Shown here: one piece after another, positions 34,135-43,544 of the stretch
How positions within the stretch are numbered: the first letter of the stretch is position 1
Layout: the number at the start of each line of letters is the position of its first letter
Assembly: GCA_017481565.1 (NCBI GenBank)
Contig: JAFUOZ010000035.1
Location: 1 to 54,059 of the forward strand
Reading direction: 5' to 3'
Length of the DNA: 54,059 nt
Origin: Oscillospiraceae bacterium
GTDB lineage: Bacteria > Bacillota > Clostridia > Oscillospirales > Ruminococcaceae
Made by a program: the position numbers and the translations under genes
Notes under the pieces: generated by a model
The model's database searches: none
The model's input: the letters and a program-made list of their open reading frames with translations, nothing else
Told to the model about the DNA's origin: nothing

Positions 34135-35037
34135 TTAATTCTTATTCTTGCCGAAAAGACGCTTTTTTTCCGCTTTCGGCTTGGGGGGATTGGTCTTTTT
34201 CTGTGCGGCGGGTCTTGATGTCTTTTCGGAGATTATACGGTCACGGAGATATTTTTTCAGCTCATCGCGGCTTAAGCCTCTTGTAAGCTTTCCGTTTTCC
34301 GCAACGGATATTGCGCCCGTTTCCTCCGATACGACAACTACTATGGAGTCGGAGTTTTCGCTCATACCGATAGCAGCACGGTGACGGGAGCCAAGCTCCT
34401 TGTTGATACGCTCCTCGTTCTGCGGCTTGGGCAGAAAGCAGGCTGCCGCAAGAATTATACCGTCACGGATAATAACAGCGCCGTCATGCAGAGGTGTTTT
34501 AGGATAGAATATATTACCGAAAAGCTCCTTGCTGGGAACTGCCTGCATTACTGTACCCGTTTCGATCTGTTCACCCAGCTTTGTTTCCATTTCCACAACG
34601 ATAAGCGCACCTGTTGCCGTAGATGAAAGATCCTGACAGGAATCGCATATAGCGTCAATAGCCACATTCCATTTTGCAGATAACTCACTCTGGGATTCGG
34701 GGGCGAATACCCTGTCTATCTTTGATACCTTTGATTGACCCAGCTTTTCTACGGTACGTCTCAGCTCAGGCTGGAAAAGCACGATAATGGCAAAAAGCCC
34801 TACCTCCATGGCTGTATCCATAAGATAGGAAAGTGCTTTCATCTTAAACAGGTTTGCAAGCAGATATACTGCCGCAAGAATAAGTATTCCCTTGAAAAGA
34901 CCGCCTGCACGTGTCTCTCTCATAAGACGTATCAGTGTATATATAAGGAAGGCAAGCGCCGCAATATCCAGCATATCCCATAAGGTTATGGGAAGTATAC
35001 TGGCTATGGTATTGCCTATTTCATAAAGTAGATCCAT
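34135..35037 (-). CDS. cdaA: Diadenylate cyclase CdaA
   Basis: 300 aa. Three membrane helices occupy about residues 14-95. A cytoplasmic DAC domain follows, with the catalytic DGA motif at 185-187 (LHDGAVIIRDG) and the RHR motif at 218-220 (GSRHRAAIGMSE). The C-terminus is a Lys/Pro-rich tail. It makes c-di-AMP from two ATP; c-di-AMP controls potassium and osmolyte balance and wall integrity. GAGAGGAAAC precedes ATG. It heads the minus-strand operon cdaA-cdaR-FAD enzyme. Confidence 0.96.
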   Translation of the reverse strand: MDLLYEIGNTIASILPITLWDMLDIAALAFLIYTLIRLMRETRAGGLFKGILILAAVYLLANLFKMKALSYLMDTAMEVGLFAIIVLFQPELRRTVEKLGQSKVSKIDRVFAPESQSELSAKWNVAIDAICDSCQDLSSTATGALIVVEMETKLGEQIETGTVMQAVPSKELFGNIFYPKTPLHDGAVIIRDGIILAAACFLPKPQNEERINKELGSRHRAAIGMSENSDSIVVVVSEETGAISVAENGKLTRGLSRDELKKYLRDRIISEKTSRPAAQKKTNPPKPKAEKKRLFGKNKN

Positions 35038-35152
35038 ATTATCAGTTTCCTCTCAGTTCTGCCCTTGGGGCAATATATGCTTTTATACCATACATTATAA
35101 TTATACCATATAAGATAAGCTTTTTCAAGGGGATATATAAAAACTCATACGA

Positions 35153-35192
35153 CAAAAAATGACCGCATCATATATATGATACAGTCATTTTT
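35153..35192 (-). terminator. Terminator of the esterase gene
   Basis: AAAATGACCGCATCAT pairs with ATGATACAGTCATTTTT with a small bulge. The minus-strand tail is TTTTTTG. Confidence 0.8.
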
Positions 35193-35212
35193 ATATAAAT
35201 TTTACCTGCAGC

Positions 35213-36124
35213 TTATTTTACGGAATTATTAAATATAAAATCCGAAACCATATCAAGCACCTGTGTTGACCAGAATTCCCGTCCGCCGTGATGTGAGCCC
35301 TTCATCGCATAGAAAACAGCGGATTTTCCCTGTTCCTTAAGCTTATCGTAAAGCATACAGCTTTGTCCGAAGGGAACAAGCTCATCATTTGTGCCGTGGA
35401 ATATAAGTATCGGCGGTATTTCTCTTTCGGAGGATATATAGTTCATGATTATTGTAGGCTCTGCAAGCTGAGGATTTTCATGAACATTTTTCTGTCCGAT
35501 AAGATATCCCTCGGGACTGTCAGGCAGGATATGATCCTGTGACGAAAGCTCATCGTTCATGCGTGTTATATCGGTAGGACCGTAAAAGTCGATAATTCCC
35601 CTTACTTGTGAGGAATATTCACTTAAATAATCCTCTTCAAACTCGGGTATACCTGCCGTAAGACCTGCCATAAGGGCGGTATGTCCTCCCGATGAATCGC
35701 CCATAAGGAATAAATTATCAGGGTCAATACCGTATTTGTCGGTCTGTGAGCGCATAAATCTGACTGCCGCCTTTACATCGAGAGCCTGTGCGGGAAAAGG
35801 GGCAGCGTCCGAGCCTCTGTACTGTACCGATGCAACTGCGATACCTTTATTTACAAGATGACAAAGACGGGGGATAGTCTGAGGTATATTCTGCCAATGA
35901 AATGCCGAGCCTGTTACATATATAAGAAGCGGCGTGCGTTTTGTTATGTCATCGGGAAGAAGCAGCTGTATATAAAGCTCAGCTTCGGCACGTTCAATAT
36001 ATTTTATGTCTCTGATATAATTCATTTCATGGTTGTCACATCGTGGAGAAATTGTTATCATACCCTCAGAAAATGAAGGACTTTCGGGGAATTTTTCTCT
36101 GGGGATATTCTGCGGCTGTACCAT
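35213..36124 (-). CDS. Alpha/beta-hydrolase fold esterase
   Basis: 303 aa from ATG 36124, chosen for GAAAGGACG upstream. A longer reading would begin in the promoter. Nucleophile elbow GDSSGG (about residue 166), a VTGSAFHW oxyanion segment (HGGG-like) near residue 75, Asp in GTNDELVPFG and His in GSHHGG complete the triad. This matches the BD-FAE/HSL-like small esterase group that often removes acetyl or feruloyl groups from plant polysaccharides. No signal peptide. It is transcribed divergently from the transglutaminase gene with facing promoters. Substrate is inferred only. Confidence 0.9.
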   Translation of the reverse strand: MVQPQNIPREKFPESPSFSEGMITISPRCDNHEMNYIRDIKYIERAEAELYIQLLLPDDITKRTPLLIYVTGSAFHWQNIPQTIPRLCHLVNKGIAVASVQYRGSDAAPFPAQALDVKAAVRFMRSQTDKYGIDPDNLFLMGDSSGGHTALMAGLTAGIPEFEEDYLSEYSSQVRGIIDFYGPTDITRMNDELSSQDHILPDSPEGYLIGQKNVHENPQLAEPTIIMNYISSEREIPPILIFHGTNDELVPFGQSCMLYDKLKEQGKSAVFYAMKGSHHGGREFWSTQVLDMVSDFIFNNSVK

Positions 36125-36161
36125 GTTTATGCACGTCCTTTCGTTGTTTATATACATATAT

Positions 36162-36190
36162 AGTATATCACTGAAAAGCCCGAAAGTCAA
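36162..36190 (-). promoter_or_regulatory. Promoter of the esterase gene
   Basis: Minus strand: TTGACT (36190-36185), 17-nt spacer, TGATATACT with the -10 at 36167-36162. Confidence 0.87.
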
Positions 36191-36258
36191 CAAAAAGCAC
36201 TGCAGATCGTTTTATGCTATACAGTGTACCTTTTGGCAATATACCGAAAATGTGCCAC

Positions 36259-36287
36259 TTGACCAAATCCTCAATACATGATATAAT
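36259..36287 (+). promoter_or_regulatory. Promoter of the transglutaminase gene
   Basis: TTGACC (36259-36264), 17-nt spacer, TGATATAAT with the -10 at 36282-36287. About 70 bp from the divergent esterase promoter. Confidence 0.85.
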
Positions 36288-36318
36288 AGAAAGGATAAAA
36301 AACGAAAGGAGCGGACGG

Positions 36319-37560
36319 TTGAAGATATCCGATAGAACTGTTATAAATAAAATATGCTGTGCCGCACTTTCGATGCTTATTCTTTCGGGCTGTGCCGAAA
36401 AAAATGATGATAACGGCACCTATGAAACAGAAGCTGTGACCTATAAGGTCATATACGAAAACAATGGTTATGTAAGACCCGATGATTATTATAATTCTGA
36501 GATAGGGACGGAATATATAACCGTACCGCCTGAAATGCGTATAAGCTATGGCTATGAGCAGCTTGAAAAAAATGAACGTCAGGTGTATGATATAATCCTG
36601 GAGGCTGTTATAAACTGTGAAGAAACAGTGGAAATACCCAATATTGACCGTTCGGGAAAGGTATATAATAAGCTTCTGGAGCTGTTAAGGTGCGAAAATT
36701 CAGCACTTTTCCATATAAAACGGCGTGAAACGGGTCAGACAGGACTTGCCGCGCAAAGCTTTACCCTTGAAATAACCTACAGCTATACTCCCGAACAGGT
36801 AAATCGTATGATACGTGAGACGGAAAAGCAGGCGGATAATATTCTTGGTCTGATAACCGATGATATGGACGATTATGATAAGCTTAAGCTGTTTCATGAC
36901 AGTCTTATCATAAACTGCAGCAGCGATATCGACGGTGAATACGCAGATACCGTTTACGGTGCGCTTGTGGATAAAAAAGCTCTCTGTGAGGGCTATGCAA
37001 GAGCGTTTTCCTATCTGTGCAGCAGAAGCGGAATTGAAAATATCATAGTTACGGGTACAGCGGGAGAAGCTCATATGTGGAATATGGTCAAGCTTGACGG
37101 AAACTGGTATCATGTTGACGTTACATGGGATCACCCCGACAGACTGCTTTCCGAGCATTATCCCGATATGGTGCTGTATAATTATTTCCTTGTCAGTGAT
37201 GCCGATCTTACCGGCAGCCGCACTATTGATGACCGTATGTTCACCCCTCCCAGAGCCACAAGCAGTATCATGAATTATTTTTATCATGAGGGAATGTATG
37301 CGGACAGCTATGAAGCTGCGCTGAATGTTATAGAAACAGGCTGTGCGGAAGCAATATCGGAAAATCGTCACAGCTTTATGGTGAAGCTTGCCTCCGATCA
37401 GCTTTACAGCGATGTTATTGGCCGTCTTTCCGCAAGAGCGGACAGCTCGGCGGATACAGATATTTCCGCCGCCATGCAGAGAGCAGGCTTTAACGGCAGA
37501 ATAAGCTATACCGATATGTATTCCTCCGGAAGAGTGATAGTCTTTCTTCTGGATTATTAA
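36319..37560 (+). CDS. Lipoprotein with transglutaminase-like domain
   Basis: 413 aa with a TTG start. AAAGGAG lies 7 nt before TTG 36319, while the upstream in-frame ATG at 36214 is before the promoter -10. The N-terminus is MKISDRTVINKICCAALSML followed by ILSGC, a lipobox with Cys about residue 25. The transglutaminase-like core (about 200-300) has Cys in KALCEGYARAFSYLC, His in GEAHMWNMVKL and Asp in WYHVDVTWDHP, the full triad. These domains act as surface proteases or cross-linkers. The final TAA coincides with the TTAA boundary of repeat copy B, so the element sits exactly at the gene end. Confidence 0.88.
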   Translation: MKISDRTVINKICCAALSMLILSGCAEKNDDNGTYETEAVTYKVIYENNGYVRPDDYYNSEIGTEYITVPPEMRISYGYEQLEKNERQVYDIILEAVINCEETVEIPNIDRSGKVYNKLLELLRCENSALFHIKRRETGQTGLAAQSFTLEITYSYTPEQVNRMIRETEKQADNILGLITDDMDDYDKLKLFHDSLIINCSSDIDGEYADTVYGALVDKKALCEGYARAFSYLCSRSGIENIIVTGTAGEAHMWNMVKLDGNWYHVDVTWDHPDRLLSEHYPDMVLYNYFLVSDADLTGSRTIDDRMFTPPRATSSIMNYFYHEGMYADSYEAALNVIETGCAEAISENRHSFMVKLASDQLYSDVIGRLSARADSSADTDISAAMQRAGFNGRISYTDMYSSGRVIVFLLDY

Positions 37561-37681
37561 GGAATCGCTGATTAAAGGAGTAGCCATCGTTTCATGACCC
37601 GCTCAGTCAATTCTGCCGCTGCGCAAAGATATTTTCGTGGGTATGAAACGATGACTGCGGCTTTGAACCGTGATTTCTTAA
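37557..37681. repeat. TTAA-bounded palindromic mini-element, copy B
   Basis: 125 bp between TTAA 37557-37560 and 37678-37681. Ends are GGAATCGCTGATTAAA and (inverted) GAAATCACGGTTCAAA. The core, ATCGTTTCATGACCC through ATTTTCGTGGGTATGAAACGAT, matches the inverse of copy A along about 70 bp. No ORF inside; MITE-like. Confidence 0.8.
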
Positions 37682-37682
37682 T

Positions 37683-37729
37683 AAAATATCCCTGTAAGGT
37701 TTCCTTAAGGAAGCTTACAGGGATATTTT
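37683..37729 (-). terminator. Terminator of recA
   Basis: AAAATATCCCTGTAAG pairs with CTTACAGGGATATTTT. It lies between recA and element B, and can act on both strands. Confidence 0.9.
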
Positions 37730-37755
37730 TGTTCAGGGAAATGCTGACTAAAGCA

Positions 37756-38997
37756 TCAGGTGTCGATAGGTGTGAATTCCTCAAAATCATCATCTGCGTC
37801 GATATCTACCGCAGGGACAGAAGATTTCTTGTCATCGTCGGTATCATCTGCAGGAGATGCCGCATATATCGGGATATTGTCCGCAGCTTCTGCAGCAGCC
37901 TCTGCAGCCGCTTCAATGGCAGCGGATTTTTTGTTTTTCTTGGAGGTCATAACAAGCTTGTCGATATTGGCAAGTACCTGTTCCTCGATCTCCTTCATTA
38001 CCTCAGGATTATTCTTGATATAATCCTTTGCGGCTTCACGTCCCTGACCGATTTTCTGATCCTTATAGGAATACCATGCGCCGCTTTTCTTTACAACATC
38101 AAGCTCAGCCGCCATGTCAATAACCTCGCCTGTTCTTGAAACGCCCTGACCATAGAGCATATCAAACTCGCACTCCTTGAACGGAGGCGCTACCTTGTTC
38201 TTTACGATCTTGCACTTTGTTCTGTTGCCTACGATCTCGGAGCCGTTCTTTATTACCTCACTCTTTCGTACCTCTATTCTTACAGAGGCATAGAATTTAA
38301 GGGCACGGCCGCCGGGAGTGGTTTCGGGGTTGCCGTACATAACGCCGATCTTTTCACGTACCTGATTGATAAATATCGCAACACAGTTTGTCTTTGAGAT
38401 AACGGAGGTAAGCTTTCTCATAGCCTGAGACATAAGTCTTGCAAGCTGTCCTACGTGAGTATCGCCCATTTCTCCGTCGATCTCCGCCTTTGTTACCATA
38501 GCCGCAACCGAGTCAAGTACGATACAGTCGATAGCTCCCGAGCGGACAAGGGATTCCATGATCTCAAGAGCCTGCTCACCGCTGTCAGGCTGTGAAACAA
38601 GCAGATTATCAACATCAACGCCAAGTGCCTTTGCATATACAGGATCCAGAGCATGCTCAACGTCGATAAATGCCGCAGTTCCGCCCAGCTTCTGTGCTTC
38701 CGCAACGACCTGGAGCGCAACAGTGGTTTTACCTGAGCTTTCAGGACCGTATACCTCAACGATACGTCCTCTGGGAACACCGCCGATACCGAGGGCAAGG
38801 TCAAGGGTCATTGAGCCTGTGGGAATATGGTCAACATTATAGCTGTATGCTTCGCCAAGTCTCATTACCGCACCCTTGCCGTATTGCTTTTCAAGCTGAG
38901 CTATTGCCATGCTGAGAGCCTTGCGCTTTTCCTCATCTGTAAGCTTCTGACCCTGAACTACATTCATTTTTTTATCATTTTTCTTCTTTTCAGCCAT
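37756..38997 (-). CDS. recA: Recombinase RecA
   Basis: 413 aa, longer than usual (about 350) because of a C-terminal Ala-rich and Asp-rich extension ([16 protein letters not shown] and DDDKKSSV). The core is canonical: the MAW motif, Walker [10 protein letters not shown] near 79, [11 protein letters not shown] (Walker B), loop L1 [20 protein letters not shown] and L2. It forms the strand-exchange filament and activates LexA cleavage. CGGAGA precedes ATG 38997. No LexA box of the Clostridial type was found; a long palindrome of different sequence lies upstream at 39082-39117. Confidence 0.98.
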   Translation of the reverse strand: MAEKKKNDKKMNVVQGQKLTDEEKRKALSMAIAQLEKQYGKGAVMRLGEAYSYNVDHIPTGSMTLDLALGIGGVPRGRIVEVYGPESSGKTTVALQVVAEAQKLGGTAAFIDVEHALDPVYAKALGVDVDNLLVSQPDSGEQALEIMESLVRSGAIDCIVLDSVAAMVTKAEIDGEMGDTHVGQLARLMSQAMRKLTSVISKTNCVAIFINQVREKIGVMYGNPETTPGGRALKFYASVRIEVRKSEVIKNGSEIVGNRTKCKIVKNKVAPPFKECEFDMLYGQGVSRTGEVIDMAAELDVVKKSGAWYSYKDQKIGQGREAAKDYIKNNPEVMKEIEEQVLANIDKLVMTSKKNKKSAAIEAAAEAAAEAADNIPIYAASPADDTDDDKKSSVPAVDIDADDDFEEFTPIDT

Positions 38998-39074
38998 AAC
39001 TTATCTCCGTTCTCCGTAAGTGCAGATCACCTACAGCAGTATTTTTTTCGGGAATATTTCCCTTTCCGTATACT

Positions 39075-39117
39075 ATTATATCATATAAGCTGTCCAAAAG
39101 TACGGACAGCTTATATG
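39075..39117 (-). promoter_or_regulatory. recA -10 with adjacent 36-bp palindrome
   Basis: On the minus strand TGATATAAT (-10 at 39080-39075) follows a palindrome whose arms CATATAAGCTGTCC (39082-39095) and GGACAGCTTATATG (39104-39117) match perfectly. No good -35 exists at 17 nt. It may be an operator or a terminator without a T-run for GH26. Confidence 0.5.
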
Positions 39118-39154
39118 GAACCGCTGAATAAATCACTTCCGTATTTTTTATGTA

Positions 39155-40813
39155 TCAATCAAGCGGATAATTCTGCAGGTCGGGAAGTTCATCTAAAGTG
39201 AGAACTCTTTCGTGATTATATGCCTTGTTTAAAATAGTCTTTTCGGTGTATTCTTCGTTGATAACAACACCCAGCTTAAGAGTGAAGGGATCGCTCCATG
39301 TACCCCAGAAAAGCCATCTTGAATTACCCTCAAATACCTTGTCGGGATCCATAACACAGCCGTTTTCGGTAAGTGCAACAAGCTTTGTTTCCTCGCCGTA
39401 ATTGTTGGCAAGGTCGGCAAAGCGGCCGCTTTGAGCGGAATATACACGGTTTCCCGCATAAATATCCCAGCCGCATATATCAACGGTCTCGTCACCCGGA
39501 TACCAGTCCTGAGACTGACCGTTCCATACCCAGATAAGATTTGTTAGACCATGCTCATTGGTCATCTTGTCATACATAACGTTCCAGAGCTTTTTGTAGC
39601 TTTCCGCTTCGCAGTTGCCCCACCAGAACCAGCCGCCCGAAGCCTCGTGAAGAGGTCTCCAGAGAACAGGAACGCCTGCATCGCAAAGCCTTTTCAGCTG
39701 CTCCGCCATGTTGTCGATATCGTCCATAAGGAGCTGATATGCCTTTTCGTCCTCGCCGTTCATTATCTTGTCAAGGTCAAGGTTTGAGCCTTCCTTGTAG
39801 AAGGAGCTGTACCAGGGATTTTCCGAATCATTCTTTGCATATTCCTCGGGAGTTGTCCAGTGCCAGCAAAGCTGTACTATTCCGCCGCCGTTCTTGTACC
39901 AGTCGTATGCATATTCAACAGTTCTTGATTCAGTGCCGTGAGCCTTGCTGCCTAAGCTGTAATTACCCACATCAAGACCCAGCACGGCAAAATCCTTGCC
40001 TGTTTCGGCACGGAGCTTCTGTATCTCCGAGGATTCTCTGCCCTTTTCCGCATACTGTCCCGAAAGAGAATATTTTCCGTAAATATCACAGAGGAACTTA
40101 TAAAGCCTCTGTGTATTTTCATCTGCATCGGGATTTGAAAGTGCCTTTGTTACCTTGTAGGTATCCTCGGTAACAGCTGTGGATTTTGTCATTTTAAGAC
40201 AGTCTACATATACATATCCCCAGTAGGGAAGCAGCTTTATTTCATGGTCGCCCTTTTCAAGATATACATTCATGACCATGCTGTCGCCGAAGCTTTCCTT
40301 TGTGGTGGTGGTTATCTCGCCGATACGCTCGCCGTCCGCTTCAACATAGTTTACTCTGCCCGGATCTCCCATAGTGGGGAAATTAAGGTCGTAAAAGCCC
40401 GAATATTCGCAGGATACGGAGAATGTAATGCTGTCTCCTTCCTGATTGAGACCGTCAACATATCCGCCGCCCGATGTCATGTCTCCGCCGTCCTTTGCAG
40501 CACATGAGCCTGTGAGCGCGGCTGTTTCCGCTTCACAGACAGCCTCATAGCCGTCGGGAACATCATTGGGTGTAAGGGGATAATCGGAAAGATCGAGATT
40601 TTCATTGAATTCCGTTCTTATTTCGCCGAATACCGCATTGATACCGTCATCGGCGGATTTTTCCCCTGCTGCTGTTTCCTCTGCCGCAGCAGTGTTTGCA
40701 TCTGCATTGTTATCGTCAGACGGAGCATTATCCTCTCCGCCGCTGCAGCCCGAAAATACCGAAAGGCTCAATGCCAGAGCTGAAATTATCGCTATACTTT
40801 TCTTAAATCTCAT
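39155..40813 (-). CDS. GH26 beta-mannanase lipoprotein with CBM35-like module
   Basis: 552 aa from ATG 40813, chosen for AGGAG 8 nt upstream. A signal peptide with lipobox SVFSGC (about residue 23) is followed by an acidic Asn/Ala linker. A CBM35-like beta-sandwich (about 90-210; AETAALTGSC, YVYVDCLKM) and then a GH26 barrel (about 220-545) follow. The acid/base Glu is in WRPLHEASGGWFWWG and the nucleophile Glu in LVALTENG; CWHWTTPEE is also typical. It should hydrolyse mannan at the cell surface. It is the last gene of the rnhA-led operon, just 16 nt after the fumarase alpha gene, an odd pairing. Confidence 0.93.
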   Translation of the reverse strand: MRFKKSIAIISALALSLSVFSGCSGGEDNAPSDDNNADANTAAAEETAAGEKSADDGINAVFGEIRTEFNENLDLSDYPLTPNDVPDGYEAVCEAETAALTGSCAAKDGGDMTSGGGYVDGLNQEGDSITFSVSCEYSGFYDLNFPTMGDPGRVNYVEADGERIGEITTTTKESFGDSMVMNVYLEKGDHEIKLLPYWGYVYVDCLKMTKSTAVTEDTYKVTKALSNPDADENTQRLYKFLCDIYGKYSLSGQYAEKGRESSEIQKLRAETGKDFAVLGLDVGNYSLGSKAHGTESRTVEYAYDWYKNGGGIVQLCWHWTTPEEYAKNDSENPWYSSFYKEGSNLDLDKIMNGEDEKAYQLLMDDIDNMAEQLKRLCDAGVPVLWRPLHEASGGWFWWGNCEAESYKKLWNVMYDKMTNEHGLTNLIWVWNGQSQDWYPGDETVDICGWDIYAGNRVYSAQSGRFADLANNYGEETKLVALTENGCVMDPDKVFEGNSRWLFWGTWSDPFTLKLGVVINEEYTEKTILNKAYNHERVLTLDELPDLQNYPLD

Positions 40814-40829
40814 AGTAACTCCTATTATA

Positions 40830-41672
40830 TTATAATTCGCCGTGAGCGTGTCTTGTAACATGACAGCCGATATTTACCGCAACAGGCAGACCCGCAATAT
40901 GAGTAGGAGCCTGTTCTATACCTACGCTGAGACAGGTAGTAGTTCCGCCGAAGCCCTGAGGACCTATTCCCAGCTTGTTTATCTTTTCAAGGATATTTTT
41001 TTCCATATCCGCATAAAGAGCCTTGGGATTCTTTTCGGAAATATCCCTGCAGAGTGCTTTCTTTGCAAGGAAAGCGGAATATTCAAAATCTCCGCCGATA
41101 CCTACTCCGATGACCATAGGAGGACAGGGATTGCTGCCTGCCTCTGCCGCAACGGATACTACATAATCCTCGATCTCGCTGACAGATACAGAGGGATTGA
41201 ACATTTTCAGCTTTGACATATTTTCGCTGCCGAAGCCCTTGGGACAAACATCTATTCTGACGGTGTCGCCTTCTGTTATTACCGTATGTATAACGGCAGG
41301 AGTATTATCCCCTGTGTTTACTCTTTCGATAGGATCGCCTACTATTGAGCAGCGGAGATATCCTTCGGTATATCCTCTTGAAACGCCCTTGTTTATAGCT
41401 CCGTAAAGTGAGCCTCCCGTAAAATGTACGTCCTGACCTATTTCAAGAAAAATAACCGCCATGCCCGTATCCTGACAAACAGCGATCTTTTCATCTCTTG
41501 CAGCGTCGATATTCCGTGCAAGGTCGTTTAAAACCTCCTTGCCAACAGGGGATTCTTCCTTTTCCGCCGAGCATCTGATACAGTTTTCAAGAGAACTTGG
41601 AAGATATAAATTTGCGTCGATACAAAGCCTGCGGACAAGCTCTTCTATTTCGGAAACATTGATTTCCTTCAT
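40830..41672 (-). CDS. Class I fumarate hydratase, alpha subunit (orphan)
   Basis: 280 aa, the length of the TtdA/FumA alpha subunit. Cysteines for the [4Fe-4S] cluster lie in AVCQDTGMAV, SNPCPPMVIG and GTTTCLSVG. The RYTEGYLRCSIV and ERVNTGDNTPAVIH blocks (the latter substrate-binding) are present. The pair normally hydrates fumarate to malate, or dehydrates tartrate. The beta subunit, normally adjacent, is missing: the next gene downstream is GH26 and upstream an amidohydrolase. It may be encoded elsewhere. A weak ribosome binding site (GAAAGGAATG) precedes ATG. Confidence 0.92.
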   Translation of the reverse strand: MKEINVSEIEELVRRLCIDANLYLPSSLENCIRCSAEKEESPVGKEVLNDLARNIDAARDEKIAVCQDTGMAVIFLEIGQDVHFTGGSLYGAINKGVSRGYTEGYLRCSIVGDPIERVNTGDNTPAVIHTVITEGDTVRIDVCPKGFGSENMSKLKMFNPSVSVSEIEDYVVSVAAEAGSNPCPPMVIGVGIGGDFEYSAFLAKKALCRDISEKNPKALYADMEKNILEKINKLGIGPQGFGGTTTCLSVGIEQAPTHIAGLPVAVNIGCHVTRHAHGEL

Positions 41673-41703
41673 ATTATTACATTCCTTTCAAAATCTGAGC
41701 AGA

Positions 41704-42867
41704 TCATAAAATATGCTCTTTTTTATAAACGCACTTACCCTCAATAAACGTCATAACAACATTTGTCATAATATCAAGAGGATCGCCGTCAAGAAGAACA
41801 AGGTCAGCGTCGAGACCGACGGAAATACTGCCTGTCCTGTCGGATATTCCCGTTATTTCAGCGGCATTTACGGTTATAGCCTTTATCGCTTCCTTACGGG
41901 GCAGACCTGCTTTTACGCAGAAAGCCGCACTTGCCGTAAGATAATCCAGCGGCACCTCGGGGTGATCGGTGCAGACAGATATTTTTACGCCATGTTCATG
42001 AAGTACAGCGGCATTTTTTACGGTAAGCCTTGCAAGCTCGGGCTTTCCTCTGTCACATATGACAGGACCGATATTTGCGCTTACGCCCTTTTCACCAAGG
42101 ATATCCGCTATAAGATGTCCCTCGGTGCAGTGTACAAGCACATAATCAAGACCGAATTCCTCGGCAATGCGCACAGCGGTCATGATATCGTCCGCACGGT
42201 GACAGTGAAAATGCGCCTTTATCTCTCTTTTCAAAAGCGGTATAAGCGCCTCCGATTTCATATCAAAATCGGGAGCGTCTCCGTCCTCCTCAGCGGCGGA
42301 CTGTTTCTGTTCCATATATCTCTGAGCGGTAAAAAGAGCCTCCCTTATCAGAGCGGCGGTAGCCATTCTTGTCATGGGAGCCTCGTCCCTGTCGCTGTAG
42401 CAGGACTTGGGATTTTCACCTAATGCAAGCTTAATGCCTGCCTGTCTGATAAGCATCTCATCGGCACAGCGTCCCCATGTTTTCACAGCAATAAAATCGC
42501 CGCCTATGGGATTTGCCGAGCCGCAGCCCGTTACGGCACAGGTAACGCCGAAGCGGACAGCGTCCTTAAAATAACCATCGGTAAAATTAAGACCGTCGAT
42601 CGCCCTCAGATGAGGAGTCACAGGGTCGCTTGATTCATTTACGTCCTCACCCTCCATGCCTGCACCGTCACCGATAAAGCCTATGTGGGAATGACTGTCA
42701 ATAAAGCCGGGCATCAGCAGCATTCCGCCGCAGTCAATATCGCCTTCTGATATTTTCGGGGGTATACCCTCACAGACAGCGGCAATTCTGCCGTTTTCCA
42801 CTGAAATATATCCGTTTTCGATAACAGGGGAGACAACAGGGTCGATTTTTGCATTGTATATAAGCAT
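41704..42867 (-). CDS. Amidohydrolase-family protein
   Basis: 387 aa. Metal ligands are the HSH pair in PGFIDSHSHIG (about residue 57), HFHCHR, VHCTEGH and the Asp in VCTDHPEVP. It has the imidazolonepropionase/dihydroorotase-like beta-barrel and a final DADLVLLDGDPLDIM motif. Related Clostridia genes are annotated as hydrolases of cyclic amides or secondary metabolites; the substrate is not known. It lies second from the middle of the operon, 15 nt after the small membrane gene and 31 nt before fumarase alpha. The GG-containing ribosome binding site is weak. Confidence 0.88.
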   Translation of the reverse strand: MLIYNAKIDPVVSPVIENGYISVENGRIAAVCEGIPPKISEGDIDCGGMLLMPGFIDSHSHIGFIGDGAGMEGEDVNESSDPVTPHLRAIDGLNFTDGYFKDAVRFGVTCAVTGCGSANPIGGDFIAVKTWGRCADEMLIRQAGIKLALGENPKSCYSDRDEAPMTRMATAALIREALFTAQRYMEQKQSAAEEDGDAPDFDMKSEALIPLLKREIKAHFHCHRADDIMTAVRIAEEFGLDYVLVHCTEGHLIADILGEKGVSANIGPVICDRGKPELARLTVKNAAVLHEHGVKISVCTDHPEVPLDYLTASAAFCVKAGLPRKEAIKAITVNAAEITGISDRTGSISVGLDADLVLLDGDPLDIMTNVVMTFIEGKCVYKKEHIL

Positions 42868-42882
42868 ATATTATTCTCCGTA

Positions 42883-43071
42883 TCAGCCGAGACCGCACTC
42901 GTCGTAGTCCTTCCAGCGCTCATTATAGTTATAATTGCTTACCAGTCTGTAAACAATATAGCCTGCAGAGGCGAGGAACAGAAACAGCGCCGCAATAATG
43001 GGAGCGGAAACATGAAAAAGCTTAAGAGCACCCATAGGCTCAGGTCTGCTTACAGCTTCAGATTTTTTCAT
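42883..43071 (-). CDS. Small single-pass membrane protein
   Basis: 62 aa: MKKSEAVSRPEPMGALKLFH, one membrane helix (about 20-45; VSAPIIAALFLFLASAGYIVYRL) and an acidic/aromatic tail ending in DECGLG. No family is recognised. ATG 43071 follows AGAAAGGACG with good spacing; a longer reading upstream lacks support. It lies between rnhA (32 nt gap) and the amidohydrolase (15 nt gap), so it belongs to the operon. Confidence 0.65.
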   Translation of the reverse strand: MKKSEAVSRPEPMGALKLFHVSAPIIAALFLFLASAGYIVYRLVSNYNYNERWKDYDECGLG

Positions 43072-43103
43072 AGCATATCGTCCTTTCTTATTCTGAAAAT
43101 ATA

Positions 43104-43544
43104 TTATTTTTGTGCATAATAATCTCTCTGTGCAACAGCCAGCCTGTCGCACCGTTCATTTTCGGGGTGACCTGCATGACCCTTTACCCATTTGAGCGTA
43201 ACGTTGTGGGTATCTAAAAGAGCAAGGCATTTTTCCCAGAGGTCTGCATTCAGTGCAGGCTTTTTATCCGACTTTATCCAGCCGTTTTTCTGCCATGACC
43301 TTGCCCAGCCCTTTTGTATGCTGTCGCATACATATTTGCTGTCGGTAGTGAGAATCACATCGCAGGGGCGTTTCAGTGCAGACAGCGCTTCGATAACAGC
43401 TGTCAGCTCCATGCGGTTATTGGTAGTTTCTGCTTCGCCGCCCGATATTTCCTTTTCGTGTTCACCGTATCTGAGTACTGCGCCGTATCCTCCCGGACCG
43501 GGATTTCCTGAGCAGGCTCCGTCGGTAAAAATTTCAACTGTCAT
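43104..43544 (-). CDS. rnhA: Ribonuclease HI
   Basis: 146 aa from ATG 43544 (GAGAGGTG 9 nt upstream), the E. coli-like length. The catalytic carboxylates are Asp8 in [11 protein letters not shown], Glu46 in NNRMELTAV, Asp68 in TTDSKYV and the Asp in ENERCDRLA. The basic handle [12 protein letters not shown] and [16 protein letters not shown] are also standard. It degrades RNA in RNA-DNA hybrids during replication. First gene of the rnhA-to-GH26 operon. Confidence 0.97.
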   Translation of the reverse strand: MTVEIFTDGACSGNPGPGGYGAVLRYGEHEKEISGGEAETTNNRMELTAVIEALSALKRPCDVILTTDSKYVCDSIQKGWARSWQKNGWIKSDKKPALNADLWEKCLALLDTHNVTLKWVKGHAGHPENERCDRLAVAQRDYYAQK

